The notes under the pieces are model-generated. The model did not search any database. It was not told the origin of the DNA and was given only the letters and a program-made list of their open reading frames with translations. Shown here one piece after another: positions 1 through 5,580 of a DNA stretch of 7,047 nt. The stretch spans positions 1 through 7,047 of the forward strand of contig NZ_CAMPYN010000053.1 of the NCBI RefSeq assembly GCF_946998255.1. The letters are read 5' to 3'. The translations under genes were made by a program, and so were the position numbers. The DNA comes from an uncultured Helcococcus sp. (GTDB lineage: Bacteria; Bacillota; Clostridia; Tissierellales; Peptoniphilaceae). The first letter of the stretch is position 1. Each line of letters opens with the position of its first letter.

Positions 1-96
1 CTAGCTTATTTTGAAATTATTATACTCAAAAGTTTTGACTATTCATTTGTTTAGGTTCTTATTAAATCGTCTCAAAGAGATCTCTCTCTTAGCGAC
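1..96 (-). promoter_or_regulatory. Non-coding leader, probably of an rRNA operon outside the window
   Basis: This stretch would be the first ~96 nt transcribed from the P2 promoter. It contains no usable ORF: the only ATG in it runs into a stop after six codons, with no Shine-Dalgarno. It opens with a hairpin at 69-96 (arms AAGAGA/TCTCTT, GAGA tetraloop, outer GTC/GAC pair). The CTCTTTGAGA segment at about 70-79 resembles the boxA antitermination element of rRNA leaders. The later segment GAACCTAAACAAATGAATAG resembles Firmicutes rRNA leader and spacer sequence. That it precedes 16S rRNA is inference, because the window ends before any mature rRNA. A tRNA or other stable-RNA operon, or an untranslated leader of a protein gene, is the alternative. 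Confidence 0.55.
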
Positions 97-102
97 TTAT
101 AT

Positions 103-131
103 ATATTATCACCTATAAAAAACTTTGTCAA
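103..131 (-). promoter_or_regulatory. Strong sigma-A promoter P2 (proximal of tandem pair)
   Basis: The -35 TTGACA is at 131-126, followed by a 17-nt spacer and the -10 TAATAT at 108-103. The start is expected near G96/A97. An A-rich tract just upstream of the -35 could act as an UP element. The -35 is perfect and the -10 matches four of six consensus positions (TATAAT). It lies exactly 100 bp downstream of an identically built promoter, the tandem arrangement typical of rRNA operons. Confidence 0.8.
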
Positions 132-202
132 GCTTTTTTTTGAACTTTTTTAATTATTCTTTCTAAAGCTTATAAACAAGGTCTTTTTTGATGACAGTAT
201 CT

Positions 203-231
203 ATATTAGCAAGTTAAAACTCATTTGTCAA
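203..231 (-). promoter_or_regulatory. Strong sigma-A promoter P1 (distal of tandem pair)
   Basis: The -35 TTGACA is at 231-226, followed by a 17-nt spacer and the -10 TAATAT at 208-203. The start is expected near 196. The -35 hexamer lies inside the last codons of whiA (Phe-Asp-Lys-stop), so the promoter begins within the upstream gene. Hexamers and spacing are the same as in P2. No rho-independent terminator is visible between whiA and P2, so the whiA transcript may run into this region. Confidence 0.75.
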
Positions 232-1150
232 ACTTTTTTGCTAAATTCTTTATTTTGTTCATTTTATAAGCAACAGAGGACTTTTTTAATGGTGGATTCA
301 TCGTTTCCCCTAACTCTTTTATAGATAATTCCGGATTTTCTTTCCTTATATAAGCTAATTCTTTTAAATCTTCTGGTAGGGCTTTTTCTTTTTCAAGTCT
401 CTCTATGTATTGAATCTGTTTCATGGCAGTTTGTATAGTCTTATTTAAATTTGCCATGTCAAAATTCATTTTTCTATTAATATTATTCCTTAAATCTTTT
501 TCTACCTTTACATTTTCTAAAGATAGCAAAGCCTTATTGGCCTTTATAATATTTAAGAAGTCTGATATATACTCTGAGTTTTTAAAATAAATTATTTTTT
601 TATCTTTTCTTTCCTTATATAAGGGAATAATATTTTCTTCTTCTAATACCATACTTAGTAATTTCACATCTTCTTCTTTAGAAAATACTAGCTCTAATAG
701 GTAACTCTTTTTGGGATCTACCATAGATCCTGAGCCTAGATACGCCCCTCTTAAGAAAGCAGAACTTCCATTATAGCTGCTTTTTATCCTAGAAAACAAG
801 GTAGACAAACTACTTTGATAGTTTCCAAAATAATCGAATCCACTATCATTTATTATCCTATTAGCTATATCTTCATCTTCTATAGTCAAATTATAAAGAC
901 CTTCTTTCATAATATTATCATTTTTCACTATAGATATATTAGTTTCATAGTCATAAATATATTTTATTAAATTGTTAATCCTTTTAACTACATATTCACT
1001 TTCCGTACTAAAGTTAATATTAATAAAAGCATTTCTTATAGAAATGCTTGCATTTGTCTTTAATATTGAAGATAGTTCTAATAAAGCTTCTATTTTATTA
1101 GAAATTTTTAGTTGGGAAAGCTCCTTGTTAATATCATTTGAAAATGTCAT
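221..1150 (-). CDS. whiA: WhiA, DNA-binding regulator of cell division / sporulation type
   Basis: This 309-aa protein has the usual WhiA length. The middle carries the LAGLIDADG-homing-endonuclease-like fold signature (AFLRGAYLGSGSM, residues 131-143, then DPKKSYLLEL). The C-terminus carries the WhiA helix-turn-helix (about 260-305, with ELGETMNPPLKKSSVAYKMN). Between them is the conserved NFDMANLNKT segment (229-238). Family members bind DNA: in actinobacteria WhiA activates sporulation septation genes, and in Bacillus it influences division and chromosome segregation. No nuclease activity is expected. The Cys-rich N-terminal motif of many WhiA proteins is not present (ISNKIEALLEL stands there). 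The ATG overlaps the end of the Nudix gene by 17 bp and is preceded by AAGGGA, so translation is probably coupled. It is the last gene of the cluster; neither crh nor glmR accompanies it. Confidence 0.93.
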   Translation of the reverse strand: MTFSNDINKELSQLKISNKIEALLELSSILKTNASISIRNAFININFSTESEYVVKRINNLIKYIYDYETNISIVKNDNIMKEGLYNLTIEDEDIANRIINDSGFDYFGNYQSSLSTLFSRIKSSYNGSSAFLRGAYLGSGSMVDPKKSYLLELVFSKEEDVKLLSMVLEEENIIPLYKERKDKKIIYFKNSEYISDFLNIIKANKALLSLENVKVEKDLRNNINRKMNFDMANLNKTIQTAMKQIQYIERLEKEKALPEDLKELAYIRKENPELSIKELGETMNPPLKKSSVAYKMNKIKNLAKKFDK

Positions 1151-1562
1151 CTTTTTCCCTTAATTTTTTATATTGTTTTATAGCATTTTTTACCATATTT
1201 TTTTCAGAATCATGTTTTAAATTAATTAATGCTTGGTCAAAATCTATAAATTCCGCTACAGCAAAACCTTCTTCATTTTGAGGCTTTAAATCGCCTGCCT
1301 TATATGACATAAGGTAATAATCTACTCGTTTGGATACTTTTTGATTATTTTGGTTGTAGTAGTAATAACGAGCATAACCAATTTTCCTTACTGGCTCCGC
1401 CTTTACTCCTGACTCTTCCTCAACTTCTCTTTTCGCTGTAATAGAAGTAGTTTCACCTTTTTCAATTTTTCCTTTTGGTAGAACCCAGTCACCATAGTAC
1501 TTTCTCAATAATAGTACTTTTTCGTCTTTTATGACCACTCCACCAGCACTATGCTCTTTCAT
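1134..1562 (-). CDS. Nudix hydrolase, diadenosine-polyphosphate-hydrolase-like
   Basis: A complete Nudix box is present (G-x5-E-x7-REVEEESGV, residues 31-53 counted from the chosen start), so a Mg-dependent nucleoside-diphosphate-X pyrophosphatase is expected. The N-terminal SAGGVV, the LPKGKIEKGE run and the Tyr-rich strand ending in SKRVDYYLM resemble ApnA/diphosphoinositol-polyphosphate-type Nudix enzymes more than MutT, but the substrate cannot be read from sequence. Three in-frame starts follow each other: GTG 1568, ATG 1565, ATG 1562. The AGGAGG at 1574-1569 abuts the GTG and is 6 nt from the ATG at 1562, so 1562 is preferred (142 aa). This Shine-Dalgarno overlaps the rapZ stop codon, which suggests coupling. 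B. subtilis also has a Nudix gene (yvcI) beside rapZ/yvcJ, but upstream of it; here it sits between rapZ and whiA. Confidence 0.88.
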   Translation of the reverse strand: MKEHSAGGVVIKDEKVLLLRKYYGDWVLPKGKIEKGETTSITAKREVEEESGVKAEPVRKIGYARYYYYNQNNQKVSKRVDYYLMSYKAGDLKPQNEEGFAVAEFIDFDQALINLKHDSEKNMVKNAIKQYKKLREKDDIFK

Positions 1563-1572
1563 CATCACCCTC

Positions 1573-2418
1573 CTAATGCCATTTATCTGAATCTCTATGA
1601 AATACGGATGAATTATATTTTTCTTTTAATGTATTGTGTAGTTTTTCAGCTATGGCTACAGACCTATGTTGGCCACCCGTACAGCCTATACCAATTAATA
1701 GGTTGTTTTTACTTTGTTCAGTAAAGCTAGGTGCTATATAGTCTATAAGGTCAGCTATTTTTTCAACAAAAGTTTCAGCCTTAGAATATGACATAACATA
1801 TTTTTCAACTTCTTCATCCTTGCCTGTTTTATGTTTTAACTCTTTTATATAGAAAGGATTGTCTATAAATCGAACATCAAATATGTAATCTGCTTCTTTT
1901 AATATGCCATATTTAAATCCGAAACTAACAAATTTAAGATTAGCTTCGTTTTTAACTTGTAAGATTTCTAAAAGTCTAGCATTCAACTGATTTAAACTAT
2001 TGGAAGAAGTGTCTATATAATAATCCGATAGTTCTCTAATTTTTAATAGGTCTTCTCTTTCTTTTTTTATAGCATTTTCAAGAACCATGTCCTTATAAGG
2101 GTGGGGTCTTCTTTTTTCTTGGTATCTTCTTATTAACTCATCATCATTGGCGTCAATAAAAACAACTTTAAGATTGTGACCTTGCTTTCTAAGATCAGTA
2201 ATAACTTTTTCTATACCAGACAATAAACTTCCTGCTCTTATATCTATTACAAAAGCAAGCTTCTCAACCTCTTTGTTTTTTTCTTTTAACAGGTCGATAT
2301 ATGAATATATTAGCTCTGGAGGCAAATTATCAATACTAGTATAATCATTGTCTTGTGCAATATTTACAGCTGATGTTTTACCAGCACCACTCATGCCAGT
2401 GATAATTATAATCTCCAT
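1573..2418 (-). CDS. rapZ: RapZ/YvcJ family nucleotide-binding protein
   Basis: The 281-aa length is normal for the family. The Walker A loop GMSGAGKT is at residues 8-15, followed by the family motif DNLPPELI (30-37), a Walker-B-like VVFIDA (85-90), FVSFGFKYG (163-171), DVRFIDNPFY (181-190) and the hallmark GCTGGQHRSV (245-254). In E. coli RapZ is an RNA-binding adaptor that steers decay of GlmZ and so controls GlmS and glucosamine-6-phosphate supply. In Bacillus the homologue YvcJ hydrolyses nucleotides and affects competence. The very basic C-terminal tail used for RNA binding in E. coli is not evident (it ends HRDSDKWH), so an RNA-adaptor role should not be assumed. The ATG follows AAAGGGG by 5 nt and lies 12 bp after murB, in one operon. 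Confidence 0.94.
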   Translation of the reverse strand: MEIIIITGMSGAGKTSAVNIAQDNDYTSIDNLPPELIYSYIDLLKEKNKEVEKLAFVIDIRAGSLLSGIEKVITDLRKQGHNLKVVFIDANDDELIRRYQEKRRPHPYKDMVLENAIKKEREDLLKIRELSDYYIDTSSNSLNQLNARLLEILQVKNEANLKFVSFGFKYGILKEADYIFDVRFIDNPFYIKELKHKTGKDEEVEKYVMSYSKAETFVEKIADLIDYIAPSFTEQSKNNLLIGIGCTGGQHRSVAIAEKLHNTLKEKYNSSVFHRDSDKWH

Positions 2419-2430
2419 GCTAACCCCTTT

Positions 2431-3339
2431 CTATTCTTCGCCTATTAGCTTTACTTCCCTTTCAAGTTTTACTGAATACTTGTCCATTATTATTTTTTGT
2501 ACTTCTTTTATTAACTCTAACATATTTTCACAGGTTGAGTTTTCAATATTGATTAAAAATCCTGTATGCTTTTCAGAAACTTGCGCTTGATTTATGGTGA
2601 ATCCTCTTAAACCAGCCTCATCTATCAACTTAGATGCAAAGTATCCCTCTGGTCTCTTGAAGGTAGAACCTGCAGAATACCTTTCTAAAGGCTGTCTTGA
2701 TGATCTTTTATAATCAAAATCTTCGAAAGCTTCATATATTTTTTCTTTCTCAGCTTCTTTTAACTCAAAACTAGCTTCTAATACTATAAGTCCTTTTTCA
2801 CCAGCTAAAGAATGTCTATATGAAAAGTCCATTTCTTCATTTGTATAGACTTTTATATTTCCATCTTTATCCATGGTTTTTACATTTTTAATTATATCTT
2901 TCATTTCAGTCCCATAGGCACCGGCATTCATAATAACGCCCCCACCTACTGATCCTGGTATTCCACTGACAGCTTCCATGCCTGTCAAAGAATTTTCAAA
3001 AGATGCTATGGCAGCATCTCTTAAGGCGGCCCCAGCTTGGGCTTTCACAAGATTTCCTTCCACTTTTATTTCAGAATAATTTTCTCTTAAAACAACAACT
3101 ACACCTCTAATACCCTTGTCTCTAATAAGAAGGTTAGATCCTCTTCCTATGAATGTAAGAGGGATATCCTCTCCTTTTAAGAATTTAACAAGACCAGTCA
3201 ATTGGTCTTCAGATTCCGGCATAATTAGGATGTCCGCAGGACCACCTATATGCATAGTTGTATATTTTTTTAATTCTTCATTTAATAAAAATTTACCAAA
3301 ATCGCCAGATAAAATTTTATTTTTTATTTTTTCTCTCAT
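2431..3339 (-). CDS. murB: UDP-N-acetylenolpyruvoylglucosamine reductase MurB
   Basis: MurB is the FAD enzyme that reduces UDP-GlcNAc-enolpyruvate to UDP-MurNAc with NADPH, the second committed cytoplasmic step of peptidoglycan synthesis. Its 302 aa fit the shorter MurB type found in Gram-positives. The FAD-binding PCMH domain spans about 30-195, with GRGSNLLI (65-72) and SGIPGSVGGGVIMNAGAYG (125-143). Candidate active-site residues are Arg175 (SYRHS), the proton donor Ser225 (AGSTFKRP) and Glu295 (LEREVKLIG). All are present, so it should be active. The start codon follows AGGTGA, which overlaps the stop of the VanY-like gene; the gap is only 7 bp, which suggests translational coupling. A murB-rapZ-whiA string is common in clostridia. 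Confidence 0.95.
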   Translation of the reverse strand: MREKIKNKILSGDFGKFLLNEELKKYTTMHIGGPADILIMPESEDQLTGLVKFLKGEDIPLTFIGRGSNLLIRDKGIRGVVVVLRENYSEIKVEGNLVKAQAGAALRDAAIASFENSLTGMEAVSGIPGSVGGGVIMNAGAYGTEMKDIIKNVKTMDKDGNIKVYTNEEMDFSYRHSLAGEKGLIVLEASFELKEAEKEKIYEAFEDFDYKRSSRQPLERYSAGSTFKRPEGYFASKLIDEAGLRGFTINQAQVSEKHTGFLINIENSTCENMLELIKEVQKIIMDKYSVKLEREVKLIGEE

Positions 3340-3346
3340 CTCTCAC

Positions 3347-4240
3347 CTATAAATCAAAATATTCTTCTAAAGTCATATCATTTTCATACATGTCTGTAGC
3401 TATATCTACACCAACATATCTGTAGACCCTATCATTAGGATAAAAACCTGTTACATTTTCTTCTCCTCTAGGATATCTAAGAATGAACCCAAATTTGTGA
3501 GCATTAGCTTGAAGCCATCTGCCTTCATTGCTTTCTTTAAAGGATTTATTATCCTTTACAGAGAATTCAACAGACTTACCTGTTCTAAGGGTATGATTTT
3601 TATAGTCAGGATAGTCAAATTCTGCATCTTTATCAAGTTCCTGTTTTGCAAAATCTTTTTCAAGTAAGTTCCTAGAAACTCCTATGTTATATCCTTCTCT
3701 TTTCATAGCTTCAATCATGACTAATAAAGCATTTTCCACCTCAGGATCAAAAGCTTCATTAAAATCTTCTGGTATGGAGTAATTTTTACCATCCATCAAC
3801 AAGCCTCTTTTAACGACTAATTCATTATCCTTACTTGCTATTAACTTGTCATATTGAATATAGGCTATTTGGCCATTTTTTGATATTTTAGCCCAGGTGT
3901 TTTTTTGCCCATAAAACTCTACATAATCTCCCTTTTTAAGCCTATAACTAATCTCTGGATTGGTCTTTACAACTTTATAGGCCGGGCTATCTTCAGCTAG
4001 CTTTTTGTAAGATATCACCTTGTCTGTATACTCTTCATTTAACTCATTTATACTTTCAACTATTGATGTATTTTCGCCAGTATCAGCACTAGCATTATTT
4101 TTATTAAAAAAAGAAAAATAAGCTAAAGTAAGACCCATGGAAACCGCTAAAGCTCCTGCAACCAATCTAATTTTAGCTTTTCTTTTTCTTTTCTCTTGAT
4201 TCAAAATTCTTTTTATTTGATTTTTTCTAATTTCATTCAT
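3347..4240 (-). CDS. Membrane-anchored SH3 plus degenerate VanY (M15B) protein, probable pseudoenzyme
   Basis: This 297-aa protein has a basic N-terminus (1-25), a hydrophobic segment (about 24-45) that is either a type II anchor or a long signal peptide (possible cut after ASA, residue 52), a bacterial SH3-like domain (about 86-133) and a D,D-/L,D-carboxypeptidase fold (about 140-297). Family membership rests on FDPEVENALLVMIEAMKREG (164-183), WLQANAHKFGFILRYP (242-257), RYVG (274-277) and the final TLEEY. The catalytic positions are lost. The zinc motif SxHxxGxAxD reads as HTLRTGKSVE, so His becomes Leu218 and Asp becomes Glu225. The EPWH motif reads NDRV, so Glu becomes Asn269 and His becomes Val272. 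Flanking homology stays in one frame, which excludes a frameshift. I infer an extracytoplasmic peptidoglycan-binding or regulatory role rather than peptidase activity. It leads the operon that also holds murB, rapZ and whiA. Confidence 0.8.
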   Translation of the reverse strand: MNEIRKNQIKRILNQEKRKRKAKIRLVAGALAVSMGLTLAYFSFFNKNNASADTGENTSIVESINELNEEYTDKVISYKKLAEDSPAYKVVKTNPEISYRLKKGDYVEFYGQKNTWAKISKNGQIAYIQYDKLIASKDNELVVKRGLLMDGKNYSIPEDFNEAFDPEVENALLVMIEAMKREGYNIGVSRNLLEKDFAKQELDKDAEFDYPDYKNHTLRTGKSVEFSVKDNKSFKESNEGRWLQANAHKFGFILRYPRGEENVTGFYPNDRVYRYVGVDIATDMYENDMTLEEYFDL

Positions 4241-4270
4241 CTCTAGGCCTCACATATTTATTCCTATACA

Positions 4271-4299
4271 ATTATACTATATATAGTAACTTAAATAAA
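4271..4299 (-). promoter_or_regulatory. Likely promoter of the vanY-like/murB/rapZ/nudix/whiA operon
   Basis: A perfect -10 TATAAT lies at 4276-4271 with a weak -35 (TTTATT, 4299-4294) 17 nt upstream. It is the only good candidate in the 69-bp gap between murI and the VanY-like gene, and it would give a ~24-nt leader before the ATG. A 14-bp perfect palindrome, TACTATATATAGTA (4275-4288), covers the downstream half of the spacer and could be an operator or simply AT-rich chance. Confidence 0.5.
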
Positions 4300-4309
4300 G
4301 TGCTAACCA

Positions 4310-5104
4310 CTAGAAATCTATATTAATTTCTTCTATTTTATCAAACTTATAATTTTTTAATATTTTTCTGGATTTTTTGTTAAATTCTCCACAATAATCA
4401 GCAGAAACAGCTAGTTTATAGGAATCTCCACGCCTTAACATATTTCTTTCCTCTAAGAAGTTTTTCGCCTTTTGAGCTAAACTTTGAGCAGGGTCGTAGA
4501 TCTTAACTTCTTTATTCAAAGATTTTCTTATAAAGTCATACCACAAGGGATAGTGGGTACACCCTAATATAGCAGCGTCAAGTTTATTGTCCCTGTATCT
4601 TTTCAAGTCTTGGTCAACAAGGTTTTGAATTTCTTCATCATTTAACTTTCCTGATTCTATAGCAGGAACAAAACTTGGACAAGCTTGCTTAATTAAATTA
4701 ATACCAGGATTTTTAACTTTTATTTTTTCATCATAAGTTTTAGATTCTGTAGTTTTTTTAGTAGCTAACAACAAAAGATTTTCAACTTTTTCATCAACTA
4801 AATCAACTGCCGCATCTATAACATTGATAATAGGTATATCTTCCACTTGATTTTTTTTAATCAAGTCCATGGTTGACGCAGTATTGCAGGCAACTACTAT
4901 CAACTTGACTTTCTTTTCCACAAAATATCTCAGCACCCTTTTAATTATGTATTCAAGTTCTATCTCACTCTTGTCTCCGTATGGGCTGTATTTTAAATCA
5001 GCAAGGTATATGAAATTTTCCTCAGGTAATATTTTAACTAATTCGTTTAATACTGTAAGGCCTCCTAGGCCAGAATCGAATACCCCGATTGGTGAATCAT
5101 TCAT
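4310..5104 (-). CDS. murI: Glutamate racemase MurI
   Basis: MurI interconverts L- and D-glutamate without a cofactor and supplies D-Glu for the peptidoglycan stem. The protein has 264 aa, the normal length. Both catalytic cysteines are present: Cys73 in VVACNTAS and Cys182 in LGCTHYPL, with His184 beside it. The N-terminal GVFDSGLGGLTVL carries the Asp10-Ser11 pair, and YSPYGDKS (39-46) is the usual substrate-site motif. An aspartate racemase is less likely given these full MurI motifs. The ATG at 5104 follows GGAG by 6 nt. It lies 26 bp downstream of the veg terminator hairpin with no promoter visible between, so its expression probably depends on readthrough from veg or on a promoter inside veg. 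Confidence 0.94.
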   Translation of the reverse strand: MNDSPIGVFDSGLGGLTVLNELVKILPEENFIYLADLKYSPYGDKSEIELEYIIKRVLRYFVEKKVKLIVVACNTASTMDLIKKNQVEDIPIINVIDAAVDLVDEKVENLLLLATKKTTESKTYDEKIKVKNPGINLIKQACPSFVPAIESGKLNDEEIQNLVDQDLKRYRDNKLDAAILGCTHYPLWYDFIRKSLNKEVKIYDPAQSLAQKAKNFLEERNMLRRGDSYKLAVSADYCGEFNKKSRKILKNYKFDKIEEINIDF

Positions 5105-5120
5105 TTTTTACTCCATATTT

Positions 5121-5148
5121 AAAAATAAAAAAGCATCGTAAGATGCTT
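5121..5148 (-). terminator. Rho-independent terminator after veg
   Basis: The perfect 7-bp stem AAGCATC/GATGCTT (5131-5137 with 5142-5148) has a 4-nt loop and is followed on the minus strand by TTTTATTTTT. The stem is short and AT-rich, so it may be leaky, which would let transcription reach murI. An overlapping alternative stem, GTAAG/CTTAC (5138-5150), uses the same bases and excludes the terminator stem. Confidence 0.75.
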
Positions 5149-5152
5149 ACTT

Positions 5153-5395
5153 TTAACTTACAACTTTCATTTTTACAGTTGATGTTAATATATCCGAATA
5201 GGTATATGATAAAGTTAAGCTTTCATCGTATTCATTACTCACTCTAACAGTGAATATATTTGGAAAAGCATTTTCTATATATCCTACTCTAGTAACTATT
5301 TTCTTCCTTCCCTTATCAGCACTCAATTGTACTTTTTTGCCGATATTTTCTTCTACTTCACTTCTGATTGCCGCCAATGCATCTGATCTTTTCAT
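5153..5395 (-). CDS. veg: Veg family protein
   Basis: This is a small conserved Firmicutes protein of about 80 aa. The match to Veg rests on the N-terminal helix followed by ENIGKKVQLSADKGRKK, then the TRVGYIENAFPNIFTVRV and SYTYSDILTSTVKM runs, which mirror the B. subtilis pattern. In B. subtilis Veg is abundant and has been linked to biofilm gene control; its biochemical activity is not established. The frame stays open up to a GTG at 5407, but the best Shine-Dalgarno (GTGGTGAT, about 5407-5400) directs initiation at ATG 5395, giving MKRSDALAAI. veg near rsmA is a conserved Firmicutes neighbourhood. It is driven by two strong tandem promoters and closed by its own terminator. Confidence 0.9.
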   Translation of the reverse strand: MKRSDALAAIRSEVEENIGKKVQLSADKGRKKIVTRVGYIENAFPNIFTVRVSNEYDESLTLSYTYSDILTSTVKMKVVS

Positions 5396-5431
5396 ATACA
5401 TCACCACACTTTCATGTTTAATAACGTTTTA

Positions 5432-5460
5432 ATTATAACATTTCATGATGTGAAAGTCAA
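5432..5460 (-). promoter_or_regulatory. veg proximal promoter
   Basis: The -35 TTGACT (5460-5455), 17-nt spacer and -10 TATAAT (5437-5432) form a near-consensus promoter with a TG extended -10 one base before the hexamer. The predicted start is near 5425, about 30 nt before the veg ATG. The spacer contains an inverted repeat TTTCA-N5-TGAAA (5441-5455). Confidence 0.85.
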
Positions 5461-5471
5461 ATAAATTAATA

Positions 5472-5500
5472 ATTATAGCTAATATAAAGTCTCTTGTCAA
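5472..5500 (-). promoter_or_regulatory. veg distal promoter, perfect sigma-A consensus
   Basis: TTGACA (5500-5495), exactly 17 nt, then TATAAT (5477-5472): a full consensus match. An A-rich tract lies just upstream of the -35. It is 40 bp upstream of the proximal promoter and points the same way, giving veg tandem promoters. veg of B. subtilis is also known for a very strong sigma-A promoter. Confidence 0.85.
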
Positions 5501-5511
5501 CTTATTTTTTA

Positions 5512-5540
5512 TTTGTTTTTCTTCTTCTTTATAGTATAAT
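5512..5540 (+). promoter_or_regulatory. Promoter of the DUF1858 gene
   Basis: A perfect -10 TATAAT lies at 5535-5540 with a poor -35 (TTTGTT, 5512-5517, 17-nt spacing; TTGTTT one base later gives 16). The predicted start is near 5547, followed by a ~34-nt leader containing the Shine-Dalgarno AAGGGAGGTG. Its -35 is only about 12 bp from that of the distal veg promoter on the other strand, so the two divergent promoters probably compete for polymerase. Confidence 0.6.
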
Positions 5541-5580
5541 CATTTTAATATGATTTCATATATATTAAGGGAGGTGTATT

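Noticed and set aside
19..24. TATAAT on the minus strand within the leader as a third promoter
   Set aside because: No acceptable -35 lies 16-18 nt upstream (AATGAA at that place).
131..172. AAGCTTT/AAAGCTT inverted repeat downstream of whiA as a terminator
   Set aside because: The 7-bp arms are AT-rich, separated by about 28 nt, and not followed by a T-tract on the minus strand.
972..1163. Plus-strand ORF of 63 codons
   Set aside because: It lies wholly opposite whiA and the Nudix gene, is hydrophobic and low complexity, and has no family resemblance; it is an antisense shadow.
2348..2590. Plus-strand ORF of 80 codons across the rapZ/murB junction
   Set aside because: Antisense to two well-identified genes, with no recognisable domain.
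3347..4240. Frameshift or pseudogene as explanation for the missing VanY catalytic residues
   Set aside because: Homology continues in one frame on both sides of each altered motif, the spacing is kept, and the gene has intact start, stop and coupling to murB, so it looks maintained as a coding gene.
4869..5141. Plus-strand ORF of 90 codons opposite the start of murI
   Set aside because: Antisense to conserved MurI motifs, and it ends in the veg terminator hairpin.
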